Assembly (NCBI RefSeq): GCF_026241205.1
Contig: NZ_JAPFQM010000006.1
Coordinates: 1-64,000 of the forward strand
DNA from: Thermomicrobium sp. 4228-Ro
GTDB lineage: Bacteria > Chloroflexota > Chloroflexia > Thermomicrobiales > Thermomicrobiaceae
Direction of reading: 5' to 3'
DNA length: 64,000 nucleotides
This document shows, one piece after another, positions 17,508 to 27,759 of this stretch. Both the position numbers and the translations under genes were made by a program. The notes below the pieces were generated by a model that was not told the DNA's origin, searched no databases, and saw only the letters and a list, made by a program, of their open reading frames with translations. The stretch's first letter is position 1, and each line of letters starts with the position of its first letter.

Positions 17508-17532
17508 CCCCGCTGCTCGATCCGCAGCGGGG
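17508..17532 (+). terminator. Intrinsic terminator after the small membrane protein
   Basis: Perfect 9-bp arms CCCCGCTGC and GCAGCGGGG enclose a 7-nt loop, 26 nt after the stop, followed by a T-containing stretch (TTCCTCGTTTCC). Confidence 0.75.
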
Positions 17533-17679
17533 TTCCTCGTTTCCGAGCGCGCACGACAGCCGCCGCTCGAGCCCGCCTCGCTACCGCGCTACCTGTCGCC
17601 TGTGCCGCCTCGTCACCGCCTCATGGGCACCGTATTCTTAACGGCGATGCCGCACGAGGGACGGGGAGGACAACGGCCG

Positions 17680-20340
17680 ATGACCCATCGGACACGAGCT
17701 GCCCAGCCGTCCGCACGCTCCCTGCGCACGGGCGACTTCGGCGACGACCTCGTTCCCTCGCGGCGGCAGTACCTCCGCCTCAAGGCACAGTACCCGAACG
17801 CGATCCTGCTCTACCGGCTCGGCGACTTCTACGAGGCCTTCGATCGGGATGCTGAGATCGTGGCTCGCGACGCCCGGATCACGCTCACCTCGCGCTCGTT
17901 CGGGCGCAACGGGCGTGTTCCCATGGCCGGTATCCCCCACCACGCGCTCAACGAGTACGTGAGCCGCCTCCTCGCTGCCGGACACACGGTCGCCATCGCC
18001 GAGCAACTGAGCGAACCGGGCAAGGGCCTGGTCGAGCGCGCTGTCACGCGTGTCTTGACCCCCGGAACGGTCGCCGAGGCTGCTCTTCTCCCGGCGAACG
18101 AAAACCGCTATCTCGCGGCGATCGCCCCACTCACGGATCGCATCGGCCTCGCCTGGGTCGACGTCAGCACCGGCGAGTTCGCTGCCCTGGAAATCGACGG
18201 CTCGGAACGCGAAACGGCGCTCGCCGAGGAACTCGCGCGACTGGCCCCCGCCGAGTGTCTCGTTCCCGACGACCAGACGCACCCGCCAGTCAGCGCTGGC
18301 CGGATCACGCGCGTCGAGCGCTGGCACTTCGATCCTGACCGCGCTGCCCAGCGACTCCGAACGCACTTCGGCACCCGAACCCTGGCGCCCTTCGGATGCG
18401 AGCACCAGCCGGCCGCGACGGCAGCCGCCGGTGCCATCCTGGTCTATCTCGAGCGCACGAATCCCGCGCTGCTTCCCCTTCTCACCAGTCTCCGTACCGA
18501 ACTGCCGGGACGCCGGGTCGGCCTGGACGCAGCGACCCGCCGCAATCTGGAACTCACGCGCAGCTTCCGCACCGGCGGCACCCGCGCCTCGCTCATCGGT
18601 GTCCTCGACCTCACGGTCACGCCGATGGGCGCACGAGCGCTTCGCCGCCTCGTCAACGAGCCGCTGCGCGATCTGGCGGAGATCCAGCATCGACAAGAGA
18701 TTGTCGCCGCACTGGTCAGCGCGAGCGAAGTACGACGACGCCTCGAGCAGATCCTGCTCGGTGCCGGCGATCTGGAGCGACTCACCAGCCGGATCGTGCA
18801 GGGCAACGGGAGCGTCCGCGACTTCCTCTCGCTGCGCCAGGCCCTCGCCACTGCCGAAGCCGTCATCGGCACGCTCCAGGCGAGCGACGAACCAGCGCTC
18901 CGTGCCCTCGCCGCCGAGACAGCATGCTGTACCGATCTCGCCGCCATCCTCGAGCGAGCAGTGGTCGAAGATGCCGACGGCGCACGCATTCGCCCTGGAT
19001 TCAGCCCCGAACTCGATACCGCACTCGCGACCGTCCAGCAGGCTAGGCAGTTTCTCGCCACGCTCGAACAACGCGAGCGCGAGCGCACCGGCATCCGCTC
19101 GCTCAAGGTCGGCTATAACAAGGTCTTCGGTTACTACATCGAAGTGACCCGCCCGCACCTGGCCCGTATCCCGTCCGACTACGTCCGAAAGCAAACGATC
19201 GCCACTGGTGAGCGGTTCATCACGCCGGAGCTCAAGGAGGCCGAGGCGCGCTTGCTTACCGCCGAAGCCGAGATCGCCGAGCTCGAACGTGCTGCCCTGG
19301 CTCGCCTGACGCACGAGGTGACCGCCCGCGTCGACGCACTTCTCCGCCTCGCCCACTGGCTCGCCCGACTCGATGCCTTCCGCTCGCTCGCTGAGGCGGC
19401 CGTCCGGTACGGCTGGACCCGGCCGCACCTCGACGAAAGCGACTGCCTCGAGATCGAGGCAGGGCGCCACCCGGTCGTCGAAGCGCTCCTCGACGGCCAA
19501 CCGTTCGTCCCCAACGATTGCCGGCTGGGCGGCGAGCACCCGCGCATCGTCCTGGTGACCGGGCCGAACATGGGCGGCAAGAGTACCTATCTCCGCCAGG
19601 TCGCACTCATCGTCCTGCTCGCCCAGATCGGCTCCTTCGTGCCCGCCCGCGCCGCCCGCATCGGCCTCGTCGACCGCATCTTCTGTCGCGTCGGCGCCCA
19701 TGACGACCTCCCGGGTGGTCAGAGCACGTTCATGGTCGAAATGGTCGAGACGGCGACCATCCTTCGCCAGGCCACGCAGCGGAGCTTGGTGATCCTCGAC
19801 GAAGTCGGACGCGGTACCGCCACCCAAGACGGACTCGCAATCGCCCGCGCCGTCCTCGAGGACCTCCACCACCGCGTCGGCGCGCGCACGCTCTTCGCGA
19901 CGCATTTCCTCGAACTCACCACGCTCGCCGATGAGCTGCCCAGCGTCGCCAATGCCCACGTCGCGGCGATCGAGCATGACGGACACGTCGTCTTTCTCTA
20001 CCGCGTTCTTCCCGGCCCGGCTGACCGTGCTTACGGGATCCACGTGGCCCGGTTAGCTGGCCTACCATCCTGGGTCGCTGACCGTGCGGAGTCCCTCCTC
20101 GGCGAGCCGCCATCCAGACGCTCAGCTCGCCCGCAGTTCAGCGACTGCAGGTTCGCGCGATCGTCAGCTGCCTACCAGCTCGCGCTCCCCGGCTTCCCCG
20201 ATGGGAGCGACGTGGCCCACGCGCTGGCTCGTGACCTGATCGCGCTCGATCTCACGCAAATCTCGCCACGCCAGGCGCTCGACTGGCTCTTCGCGTGGCA
20301 GGCACGGCTCCGTGGAACCGTAACCGAAGGGACAGCATGA
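17680..20340 (+). CDS. mutS: DNA mismatch repair protein MutS
   Basis: This 886-residue protein has the MutS1 domain order: mismatch-binding domain with the wedge motif GDFYEAF, connector, clamp and lever helices, and a C-terminal ABC ATPase with Walker A TGPNMGGKST at residues about 627-636, STFMVEM, LVILDEVGRGT (Walker B) and FATHFLEL. It recognises mismatches and recruits MutL. The ATG at 17680 follows GGGGAGG with 10-nt spacing. An earlier ATG at 17647 and an open frame to 17602 lack a site. A TATTCT -10-like element is near 17633. Its stop overlaps the mutL start by ATGA. Confidence 0.97.
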   Translation: MTHRTRAAQPSARSLRTGDFGDDLVPSRRQYLRLKAQYPNAILLYRLGDFYEAFDRDAEIVARDARITLTSRSFGRNGRVPMAGIPHHALNEYVSRLLAAGHTVAIAEQLSEPGKGLVERAVTRVLTPGTVAEAALLPANENRYLAAIAPLTDRIGLAWVDVSTGEFAALEIDGSERETALAEELARLAPAECLVPDDQTHPPVSAGRITRVERWHFDPDRAAQRLRTHFGTRTLAPFGCEHQPAATAAAGAILVYLERTNPALLPLLTSLRTELPGRRVGLDAATRRNLELTRSFRTGGTRASLIGVLDLTVTPMGARALRRLVNEPLRDLAEIQHRQEIVAALVSASEVRRRLEQILLGAGDLERLTSRIVQGNGSVRDFLSLRQALATAEAVIGTLQASDEPALRALAAETACCTDLAAILERAVVEDADGARIRPGFSPELDTALATVQQARQFLATLEQRERERTGIRSLKVGYNKVFGYYIEVTRPHLARIPSDYVRKQTIATGERFITPELKEAEARLLTAEAEIAELERAALARLTHEVTARVDALLRLAHWLARLDAFRSLAEAAVRYGWTRPHLDESDCLEIEAGRHPVVEALLDGQPFVPNDCRLGGEHPRIVLVTGPNMGGKSTYLRQVALIVLLAQIGSFVPARAARIGLVDRIFCRVGAHDDLPGGQSTFMVEMVETATILRQATQRSLVILDEVGRGTATQDGLAIARAVLEDLHHRVGARTLFATHFLELTTLADELPSVANAHVAAIEHDGHVVFLYRVLPGPADRAYGIHVARLAGLPSWVADRAESLLGEPPSRRSARPQFSDCRFARSSAAYQLALPGFPDGSDVAHALARDLIALDLTQISPRQALDWLFAWQARLRGTVTEGTA

Positions 20341-22064
20341 CCAGGCAATCACCTGCCCGGCGCGCTATTCGCATCCTTCCCCCACAGGTCGCCGCCCGTA
20401 TCGCTGCAGGCGAGGTGATCGAGCGCCCAGCTTCGGTCGTCAAGGAGCTGGTCGAGAATTCCCTGGACGCTGGGGCGACCCGCGTCCGCATCGACATTCG
20501 CCGCGGTGGCCTTCACGAGATCCGCGTGAGCGACGACGGTTGCGGCATTCCACCCGACGAGCTGCCACTCGCTGTCCAGCGACACGCGACGAGCAAGCTC
20601 CTGGAGGACGATCTCGAGCGCATCTGCACGCTCGGTTTCCGGGGCGAAGCGCTCCCCAGCATCGCCGCTGTCGCCGAACTCACCATCGCCAGCGCGACGA
20701 CCGAGAGTCCCGTCGGCCGCCAGCTCGTCCTCTTCGGAAGCCAGCTCCTCGCCGATCAGCCGATCGCACATCCGCCCGGCACCACGGTGACCGTCCGCCG
20801 TCTCTTCGAGAACGTCCCGGCCCGCTTGGCAACGATCCGGAACGAGCGAGCCGAAACAGCCGAAATCGCACGGGTCGTCCAGCGACTCGCGCTCGCAGCT
20901 CCGCACGTCCGCTTCACCCTTACGGTCGACAGTCGGACCGTGCTGGCCACCAGTGGCAGCGGCGATCTGCGCACGACCGTCCTCGAGGTATACGGGACAG
21001 CGCTCGCTGACACCTTGCGCGAACTGGAGCCGTTCGAAGTCGCGGGAGCTCGCTTCTCCGGACTCGTTACCGCACCGGAACTCACCCGCGGGAGCCGCAA
21101 TCACCTGCATGTCATCGTCAACGGGCGCTGGACGCAGCCGCGCACGTTGCTCGCACTCGTCGAAACAGCCTACCGCCCGTACCTCCCACGCGGTCGCCAT
21201 CCGATCTTGATCGTGGTCATCGCAACGGCACCGGAACTGGTCGACGTCAACGTACACCCAGCCAAGCTCGAGGTCAAACTCCGTACTGAACGCGAAGTCG
21301 CCCAGGCACTCGCCCAGCAGCTGAGCGAGCTGCTCGCCCGCACCCCGCGAGCCTTCGCGTTCAAACGCGACGTCCACCAGCTCGACCCCCTACGGCCGCG
21401 TCTCGCAGAACCAGCGACGCCGTACGACGAGACGGAAGAGCGCGAGATCGTGACGCCCGCCTTCCCGCCGCTTCGGCTGATCGGCCAGCTCGCCAACTGC
21501 CTCGTCCTCCTCGAGGGCCCGGACGGTCTCTACCTGATCGACCAGCACCGCGCCCACGAGCGGATCCTGGCTGAGCGCTTGCTCGCTCACGCCCAAGCGC
21601 CGCCCACCGATCCCGTACCGCTCCCCGAACCGATCCTCATCGACGTCCGGCCAGCCCATCTCGAGCGCTTCCAGGACTGGATCGACCGGCTGGCGCCGCT
21701 CGGCTTTCAGTGCGAGCCGTTCGGCCCGCACTCCTTCGTACTGCGTACCGTACCCGAGTTGCCGGGGATCGCCGGAAACACGCACCTGCCAATGCAGCTC
21801 GGCGACCTCGCGGAACTCGCTCCCGCCTTACTCTCCCTCGCTAGTGAGCCCGATGACGATGACAGTGACGATTGGTATCAGCGTTGCCTCGTCCAGCTCG
21901 CCTGCCGGACCGCTGTTCGCCGTGGTAGGCCGCTCACCCGTCCTGCCATGCGCGCGCTCGTCCAAGCACTCGGCGAGACCAGCGCACCAGCCGTCTGCCC
22001 GCACGGCTCGCCGGTGGTCCTGCGCGTCGACCGAGACCTGCTCGCCCGGCAGTTCGACTGGTAA
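20337..22064 (+). CDS. mutL: DNA mismatch repair protein MutL, endonuclease type
   Basis: This 575-residue protein has the GHKL ATPase motifs at the N-terminus (VVKELVENSLDAGAT, SDDGCGIP, GFRGEALPSIAAV). In the C-terminal dimerisation domain it has D-Q-H-R-A-H-E followed by Glu five residues later, the DQHA(x)2E(x)4E nicking-endonuclease motif with Arg in place of Ala, plus ACRTAV and CPHGSP metal-site motifs. It is thus a nicking MutL, as expected in bacteria lacking MutH. The ATG overlaps the mutS stop, so the two are translated as a coupled operon. Confidence 0.95.
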   Translation: MTRQSPARRAIRILPPQVAARIAAGEVIERPASVVKELVENSLDAGATRVRIDIRRGGLHEIRVSDDGCGIPPDELPLAVQRHATSKLLEDDLERICTLGFRGEALPSIAAVAELTIASATTESPVGRQLVLFGSQLLADQPIAHPPGTTVTVRRLFENVPARLATIRNERAETAEIARVVQRLALAAPHVRFTLTVDSRTVLATSGSGDLRTTVLEVYGTALADTLRELEPFEVAGARFSGLVTAPELTRGSRNHLHVIVNGRWTQPRTLLALVETAYRPYLPRGRHPILIVVIATAPELVDVNVHPAKLEVKLRTEREVAQALAQQLSELLARTPRAFAFKRDVHQLDPLRPRLAEPATPYDETEEREIVTPAFPPLRLIGQLANCLVLLEGPDGLYLIDQHRAHERILAERLLAHAQAPPTDPVPLPEPILIDVRPAHLERFQDWIDRLAPLGFQCEPFGPHSFVLRTVPELPGIAGNTHLPMQLGDLAELAPALLSLASEPDDDDSDDWYQRCLVQLACRTAVRRGRPLTRPAMRALVQALGETSAPAVCPHGSPVVLRVDRDLLARQFDW

Positions 22065-22137
22065 CCGGTGCCAGCTCGCTCGTCACACCAGACGAGGCGC
22101 GCACACCCACGTGTGGTGGGCTTCATGCCCCCGAGAC

Positions 22138-23385
22138 TCACGCACCCGCGTCCTCGTAGGCGCGAAAGACCGCGACCGCGTTCTGTCCACCGAAGCCGAA
22201 CGCGTTGGCGATCGCCACCCGCACCGGCATTTCGCGTCGGACGTTGGGAACGTAGTCCAGGTCGCACTCCGGGTCTGGGTTCTCCAGATTGACCGTCGGC
22301 GGGACGACACCGTCCCGGATCGCCAGGGCACAGACCACACCGGAGACCGCGCCAGCCGCCCCGACCAGGTGCCCGATCATGCTCTTCGGCGAGCTGATCG
22401 CGACCCGATAGGCATGCTCGCCGAAGACCGCTTTGATCGCCTTGGTCTCCGTCACGTCGTTGAGCGGCGTCGAGGTCCCGTGCGCGCAGATGTAGTCCAC
22501 GTCCTCGGGCCGCAGCTTGGCGTCTTGCAGCGCCAGCCGCATCGCACGGGCCGCGCCCAGTCCGTCCGGATCCGGCGCGCTCACGTGGTAGGCGTCCCCC
22601 GTCACCGCACCGCCGGCGAGTTCGCAATAAATCCGTGCACCCCGACGGCGCGCATGCTCCTCGGTCTCCAGGACCATCACCGCGCAGCCCTCGCCGAAGA
22701 CGAAGCCGTCGCGATCCTTGTCGAACGGCCGGCTCGCCTTCTGCGGCTCCTCGTTCCGGCGCGAGAGCGCGCCCATGTTCGCGAAGGCCGTCACCGCGAC
22801 CGGCGCGAGGCCGGCTTCCGTTCCACCAGCGATCATGACATCGACCTCGCCCAGCCGCAGGAGGCGCAGCGCGTCGACGAATGCCTGCGTCCCGGCGGCA
22901 CAGGCTGCGACCGAGGCCATGATCGGGCCGGTGATTCCGTAGACGATCGACACCTGACACGCCGCCATGTTCGGAGCGAACATCGGCACGAAGAATGGGC
23001 TCACCCGACTCGGCCCGCGCTGGTAGAACGTGACGACTTCTCGCTCCATCGTCTGGATACCGCCGCCGCCGGTGTTGATCATCACGCCGATCCGCTCGGC
23101 ATTCTCTCGCGTGATTTCCAGCTGTGCATCGCGGATCGCCTCGCGTGCCGCCGCGACCGCGAACTGCGAGAACCGGTCCATGCGCCGGGCCGCCTTGAAG
23201 TCCATGAAGTCGCGCGGATCGAACCCTTTCACCTCGGCAGCGATCTGCACCTCGAGGTTGCTCGGATCGAAGCTCTGGATCCGGTCGATTCCCGACTCGC
23301 CAGCCAGCAAGCGCTGCCAAAACGTCGGCACGTCCAAACCCAGTGGCGTGATCGCCCCGAGTCCGGTTACGACGACGCGGTGCAC
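22138..23385 (-). CDS. fabF: 3-oxoacyl-ACP synthase II
   Basis: This 415-residue condensing enzyme has the Cys-His-His triad: C162 in SVAACAAGTQ, H302 in CAHGTSTPLND and H339 in SMIGHLVGAAG. GFGGQNAV near the C-terminus is the conserved glycine loop. It elongates acyl-ACP with malonyl-ACP in type II fatty acid synthesis. The GTG start follows GAGGGGGTTCAG. It lies 19 nt after fabD, so the two form an operon; acpP and fabG are not adjacent. Confidence 0.95.
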   Translation of the reverse strand: MHRVVVTGLGAITPLGLDVPTFWQRLLAGESGIDRIQSFDPSNLEVQIAAEVKGFDPRDFMDFKAARRMDRFSQFAVAAAREAIRDAQLEITRENAERIGVMINTGGGGIQTMEREVVTFYQRGPSRVSPFFVPMFAPNMAACQVSIVYGITGPIMASVAACAAGTQAFVDALRLLRLGEVDVMIAGGTEAGLAPVAVTAFANMGALSRRNEEPQKASRPFDKDRDGFVFGEGCAVMVLETEEHARRRGARIYCELAGGAVTGDAYHVSAPDPDGLGAARAMRLALQDAKLRPEDVDYICAHGTSTPLNDVTETKAIKAVFGEHAYRVAISSPKSMIGHLVGAAGAVSGVVCALAIRDGVVPPTVNLENPDPECDLDYVPNVRREMPVRVAIANAFGFGGQNAVAVFRAYEDAGA

Positions 23386-23404
23386 CTGAACCCCCTCGTC
23401 CGCA

Positions 23405-24355
23405 CTATGGCTCGAAACCGAGATCTTTCATCGAATACGCCTCGACGTCACGCTGGATCTTCTTCACCAAACCGGTCAAGACCTGTCCAGGGCCGACCTC
23501 CAGGAACGTCGTCACTCCGCGACTCCGCATCTCGCGGACAGTCGCGGTCCACTGCACCGGAAGCGCCACTTGACCCGCCAGCTCCCGGCGAATTTCCTCG
23601 ACGGTCGAGAGAATCCTGCCGGTCACGTTGGCCACGATCGGGATCTCCGGCTCGCGCAACGGGATACGAGCCAAAAGTTCCGCCAGCGCCTGCGCCACCC
23701 GTTCCATCAGCGGCGAGTGCGACGCGACCGTCACGCCGAGTCGCACCACCCGCTTGGCTCCACGCTGCGCGGCCAGCTCCATCGCCCGTTGCAGCGCGCG
23801 TTCTTCACCGGAGATCACGAGCTGGCCGGGCGCATTGTCGTTCGCCACTACCACGAGACCCAGTTCGCTCGCTTCGCGACACACTGCCTCCAGCGCCTCG
23901 CGCTCCAACCCGAGTACCGCCGCCATCCCACCAGGCCGCTCCAGACTCGCCTCGCGCATCAAGCGGCCACGTTCTCGCACCAGCCGCAGGGCATCCTCGA
24001 ACCGCAAAGCGTTCGCTGCGACGAGCGCGGTGAACTCACCCAGACTGTGCCCAGCGAGGACGAGCGGCTGGAGCGATGTACCGAGTTCGTGCAAGCGCTC
24101 CCGGATCGCCTCCAGGTAAGCGAGGCTCACGGTCAGGATCGCGGGCTGGGCGTTCGCCGTATCTGTCAGTTCCTCCACTGGCCCTTCGAAACAGAGACGC
24201 CGGAGCGGCATGCCGAGGATCTCCTCCGCCTGCGCGAACACGCGCCGGGCCGCTTCGGAGAACTGATGCACCCGCTGCCCCATCCCGACATGCTGGCTCC
24301 CCTGACCGGGAAAAAGCAGGGCTAACCGCTTCTGCAGGAGCCCGCTCAGTTCCAT
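23405..24355 (-). CDS. fabD: Malonyl-CoA:ACP transacylase
   Basis: This 316-residue protein has the acyltransferase motifs FPGQGSQHVGMG near the N-terminus, the nucleophile S104 in AGHSLGEFTAL, the malonyl-binding Arg in ERGRLMREA and the catalytic His in VASHSPLM. It moves malonyl groups from CoA to acyl carrier protein, supplying FabF encoded just downstream. The ATG is close to a run of pyrimidine-poor sequence GGTGCGGCG; it is the first gene of the fabD-fabF pair, downstream of a long repeat-bearing gap. Confidence 0.93.
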   Translation of the reverse strand: MELSGLLQKRLALLFPGQGSQHVGMGQRVHQFSEAARRVFAQAEEILGMPLRRLCFEGPVEELTDTANAQPAILTVSLAYLEAIRERLHELGTSLQPLVLAGHSLGEFTALVAANALRFEDALRLVRERGRLMREASLERPGGMAAVLGLEREALEAVCREASELGLVVVANDNAPGQLVISGEERALQRAMELAAQRGAKRVVRLGVTVASHSPLMERVAQALAELLARIPLREPEIPIVANVTGRILSTVEEIRRELAGQVALPVQWTATVREMRSRGVTTFLEVGPGQVLTGLVKKIQRDVEAYSMKDLGFEP

Positions 24356-24569
24356 CGCCGCACCTCGCCCTCACCCACCCGCCCTCGTTCGCTGTCGCCG
24401 TATCGTAACACACACCTGCGAGCCGGGTCGGCTGTCGAACGAGCGTCCCCGAGCGCGACCGAACGAGGCGTGCCTCGCCGCACTCCAGTAGCGATAGGTG
24501 CCCCCACACTAATGGTCTCTTCTGCCGCTGCCCACAGCAACCTCCAGGCCACGCTCGCTCTGCGTAGAA

Positions 24570-25200
24570 GTCAGGCGTGCCTGACCCGTTCGACCTTCGC
24601 GGGCGCGAAATCGTTCCCGTTCCCGCGTCCTCGGTGCGGCCCGCCGCCGATCGCGACGGACCCCGTCCCCCTCTCCCCCACGGTGCGGGAGAGGGGGTGT
24701 CAGCCGGGCGACACGTATCACGTAGGGACACCTACCGATCGGCCACCTGCCGCCATCGATCACCGTCACCCCCTGTAGGGGTCACGCGTGCGTGACCCGT
24801 CCGGCCCGTCAGGGCCGGGAACCGAACCCGATCCCCGCGCCATGCGGCGCGGCCGGGCGACGCACGCGTCGCCCTGAAGAAGACAGCGTGGGATCCTTGG
24901 ACGACGGTCGGCTGCCCATCGCCCACCTGCGCCCCATAGGCCCCGTCGTTCCTGTAGGGGTCGGGCGTGCCCGACCCCGCGGGTCAAGCGTGCCCGATCC
25001 GCCCAGCCCATCAGGACTGGGAACGGGAACACGTACTCGCACCTCCGGTGCGGCTGAGCGCGGCACGCCGCGCCCCCCTGCGGAGAGGGAACGTGGTCGA
25101 TGACGAGCGGTCGCCTGCAAACCGCAGCAGCACGACCAACCGCGCACCGGCGTCCCTGGAGGGGTCACTCGTGCGTGACCCCTCGGGTCAAGCACGTCTG
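24570..25200. repeat. Cluster of four diverged palindromic repeat units
   Basis: Palindromes of the form GGGTCxxGCGTGCxxGACCC occur at 24570-24585 (arms GTCAGGC/GCCTGAC), 24779-24798 (GGGTCACGC/GCGTGACCC), 24958-24977 (GGGTCGGGC/GCCCGACCC) and 25162-25181 (GGGTCACTC/GCGTGACCC, two mismatches). Units are 209, 179 and 204 nt apart. Three are preceded by CTGTAGGG or CTGGAGGG. Each is followed by a GTTCCC- or GGGAAC-containing segment, often with a smaller palindrome such as GGCCCGTCAGGGCC. Weaker second palindromes lie at about 24981-25000 and 25185-25204. Arm changes are mostly paired, so a hairpin seems conserved. The 936-nt gap (24356-25291) contains no convincing gene. Confidence 0.75.
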
Positions 25201-25291
25201 ACCTGCCCGGCCCGCAGGGCCTCGACACCGAATCCGTTCCCGTGCTGACTCACCCATGACGCGGCGCAGTCCAGCCGGAACGGTGGAAAGA

Positions 25292-25606
25292 TCACCCTGT
25301 CGTCGTACGTGTCGATCCCTTCGACTCGCTTAACGCGTTGACCTCGAGAGAGGTGAACGGTGTCGCGAGCGCCTCGTAACTCGACTTGACCAGCCACGCC
25401 ATCGCCATCGTGCGTACCAGACCCTCCCCGGCCACCGTGCCGATGAAGGTGCCAGTGAGGAAGACGAGCGAATCGAACCGTTGCTTGATCGGCGTCGAGC
25501 CGATCGTCCCTATCCACGCGCATCGACCGTGCGTCCCGGCCTGGTAGCGTGACAACACAGCGGAGTTCGCGAATGGCTCGACTCGGTAGGCGAGGAACGA
25601 CGTGAC
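25292..25606 (-). pseudogene. Queuosine-precursor transporter (YhhQ/VUT family), C-terminal remnant
   Basis: About 104 codons read like the second half of a YhhQ (DUF165, COG1738) membrane transporter: SFLAYRVEPFANSAVLSRYQ, WIGTIGSTPIKQRFDSLVFL, FIGTVAGEGLVRTMAM and WLVKSSYEALATPFT. Intact proteins are about 200-240 residues; homology is lost upstream of 25606 and no start codon is supported. The frame continues upstream only as Gly/Arg-rich sequence antisense to ftsH. YhhQ imports preQ0/preQ1 in other bacteria. The remnant borders the palindromic repeat cluster, suggesting a decayed locus. Confidence 0.7.
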
Positions 25607-25686
25607 GGGCAGTCGCAACCTGTAGCCGCGGCGACACGGCCACGGTATTCCAGCTCGAACCGGAAGCGCGCGGGTTCTGTCGCGTC

Positions 25687-27657
25687 TCAGCGTTCGTCGA
25701 CCGTCGCGACCGGCTGCTCCCCCAGCACCTCCCGGATCTTCTCCGGACCCACCGTCTCTTCGGCGATCAAGAGCTCCGCCAGCCGGTCCAGTTCCGCCCG
25801 GTGCTCCCGCAGGATCCGTTCCGCTCGCTCCATCGCCTCGTCCAGGAGCCGCCGAACCGCCTGGTCCGCCCGATCGAGCGTCGTCGTCCCGATGCTGTGG
25901 TCCTGCACGATCTCCCGTCCCAGAAAGACGTGCTGCTCGCCGAGCCCCAGGTACACCGGCCCGAGTTCTTCGCTCATCCCCCACAACCCGACCATGCGCC
26001 GCGCTAGCTGTGTCGCTTCCTTCAAGTCGTTCTGCGCACCGGTCGTCACCTCGTTGAACACCAGCTGCTCGGCCGCGCGGCCGCCCAACAGCACCGCCAG
26101 TCGCCCGAGCAGTTGGTTGCGCGTGTAGTTGAAGCGGTCTTCCTCCGGTGCTTGCACCGTCACGCCCAGCGCGCGACCGCGCGGCACGATGCTGATCTTG
26201 CGCAATGGGTCCGAGCCAGGCGTGAAGTAGGCCACCACCGCATGCCCGGCCTCGTGGTAGGCCACCAGCCGTCGCTCTTCCTCGCTCATCAGGAGCGAGC
26301 GCGTGGTTCCGAGAAGGATCTTGTCCAGCGCCTCCTCGAAGTCCGACCGATCGACCACCTCCTTGCCGCGACGCGCTGCAACCAGCGCCGCCTCGTTCAC
26401 CAGGTTGGCGAGATCAGCCCCCGAGAACCCGGGTGTCGCTGCCGCCAGCGCGTCCAGATCCACATCCGGTGCGATCGGAATACCCCGCGTATGGATTCGC
26501 AGGATCGCTGCGCGCCCTCGCTTGTCCGGCAATCCCACCACCACCTGCCGATCGAACCGACCCGGTCGCAAGAGCGCCGGGTCGAGCACGTCCGGCCGGT
26601 TGGTCGCGGCGATCACGACGACGTCGGTGTGCGCCTCGAACCCGTCCATCTCGACCAGCAATTGGTTCAATGTCTGTTCGCGTTCGTCGTTCCCGACACC
26701 CAGACCCGCGAACCGCTGCCGTCCGACTGCGTCCAGCTCGTCGATGAAGATGATCGACGGAGCCTGGGCCTTGGCACGCTCGAAGAGGTCTCGCACCCGG
26801 CTCGCCCCCACACCGACGAACATCTCGACGAACTCGGAAGCGCTGACACTGAAGAACGGCACCCCCGCCTCACCAGCCACCGCCCGCGCCAGCAGCGTCT
26901 TCCCGGTACCCGGTGGCCCGATGAGCAACACGCCGCGCGGCAACCGCGCACCGATCCGGTGGTACTTGGCGGGATTCTTCAAGAAATCGACGACCTGAGC
27001 GAGTTCCGCCTTCGCTTCCTCCTCACCAGCCACGTCGGCGAACGTCACCTGCGGCCGTTCCACGTCGTACACGCGCGCCCGCGAGCGGCCAAAGCTGAAG
27101 ACGTTCTGCTGCCCACGACTCAAGTTCCGACCGAGCAAGACGAGCAACCCGATCAAGAACACGAACGGTAAGACGCTCAGGAGGAGCGACGGCAACGACG
27201 CGCCGCCCGACGCGCGTGCCGAGAACAGGACGCCGTGTTCCTGCAGCAGCTGGGCGACCTCCGGCTGCGTGTTTTCCGGTATCACTGTCCGGAAACGCGT
27301 CACTTCGCGCACCGCGCTCCCAGCGACCGCTTCCGGTAACGGCTCGTCCGGGAAATAGACCACGCCATTGGCGATCCGCAGCGGCTGGTTGAATTGCCCC
27401 TCGACCGTCTGCCCCGCGATCGTCGCCTGCGAGACGAAACCCCGCTCGACCGCCTGCACGAAACTCGAGTAGGCGACCTCCGGCTGCGGCCCGCTCGAAT
27501 CCGGCCGGAGCAGCGCGTACACGTTGTAGAAGACGATCAACCCGATGATGATCCAGAGGAGACCGAAGCGCGAACCGAGCGGCCCTCGGGGGAACCGTAA
27601 TCCCCGGTTGTGCTGCTGTTCGCGTCGTTCGCGTGCTGTCTGGTTACGTTCGTCCAT
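25687..27657 (-). CDS. ftsH: ATP-dependent zinc metalloprotease FtsH
   Basis: This 656-residue membrane AAA protease has two membrane helices (residues about 30-50 and about 135-155) around an extracytoplasmic loop. The AAA module has Walker A GPPGTGKT near residues 247-254, Walker [13 protein letters not shown] and the second region of homology [20 protein letters not shown]. The M41 peptidase site is HEAGH at residues 468-472. It degrades misfolded membrane proteins and regulatory targets. The ATG at 27657 follows GAGGATTCGGTC; the frame stays open to 27771 but that part resembles leader sequence and contains TAGAAT at 27675-27680. Confidence 0.95.
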   Translation of the reverse strand: MDERNQTARERREQQHNRGLRFPRGPLGSRFGLLWIIIGLIVFYNVYALLRPDSSGPQPEVAYSSFVQAVERGFVSQATIAGQTVEGQFNQPLRIANGVVYFPDEPLPEAVAGSAVREVTRFRTVIPENTQPEVAQLLQEHGVLFSARASGGASLPSLLLSVLPFVFLIGLLVLLGRNLSRGQQNVFSFGRSRARVYDVERPQVTFADVAGEEEAKAELAQVVDFLKNPAKYHRIGARLPRGVLLIGPPGTGKTLLARAVAGEAGVPFFSVSASEFVEMFVGVGASRVRDLFERAKAQAPSIIFIDELDAVGRQRFAGLGVGNDEREQTLNQLLVEMDGFEAHTDVVVIAATNRPDVLDPALLRPGRFDRQVVVGLPDKRGRAAILRIHTRGIPIAPDVDLDALAAATPGFSGADLANLVNEAALVAARRGKEVVDRSDFEEALDKILLGTTRSLLMSEEERRLVAYHEAGHAVVAYFTPGSDPLRKISIVPRGRALGVTVQAPEEDRFNYTRNQLLGRLAVLLGGRAAEQLVFNEVTTGAQNDLKEATQLARRMVGLWGMSEELGPVYLGLGEQHVFLGREIVQDHSIGTTTLDRADQAVRRLLDEAMERAERILREHRAELDRLAELLIAEETVGPEKIREVLGEQPVATVDER

Positions 27658-27759
27658 GACCGAATCCTCGACCCATTCTAGCCAGGCTTCTTCGTCTCGC
27701 CTTGGCCGGTTCTTCCTCATTGTACTTGCGGAACCGACACGGCATCCGAACGACGCACG

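Noticed and set aside
17638-20043. An 801-codon minus-strand ORF antisense to mutS
   Set aside because: It is stop-free only because mutS codons are GC-rich. Its Asp/Glu/Gly-rich composition matches no protein, whereas mutS has every family motif on the other strand.
21844-24033. A 729-codon plus-strand ORF spanning the end of mutL and the fab genes
   Set aside because: It is a His/Arg-rich reading in the wrong frame of mutL and antisense to fabF and fabD, which are both clear.
24356-25291. CRISPR array in the palindromic repeat region
   Set aside because: The repeats are about 180-210 nt apart, vary in sequence and have partly repetitive flanks, unlike 25-40 nt identical repeats with unique spacers.
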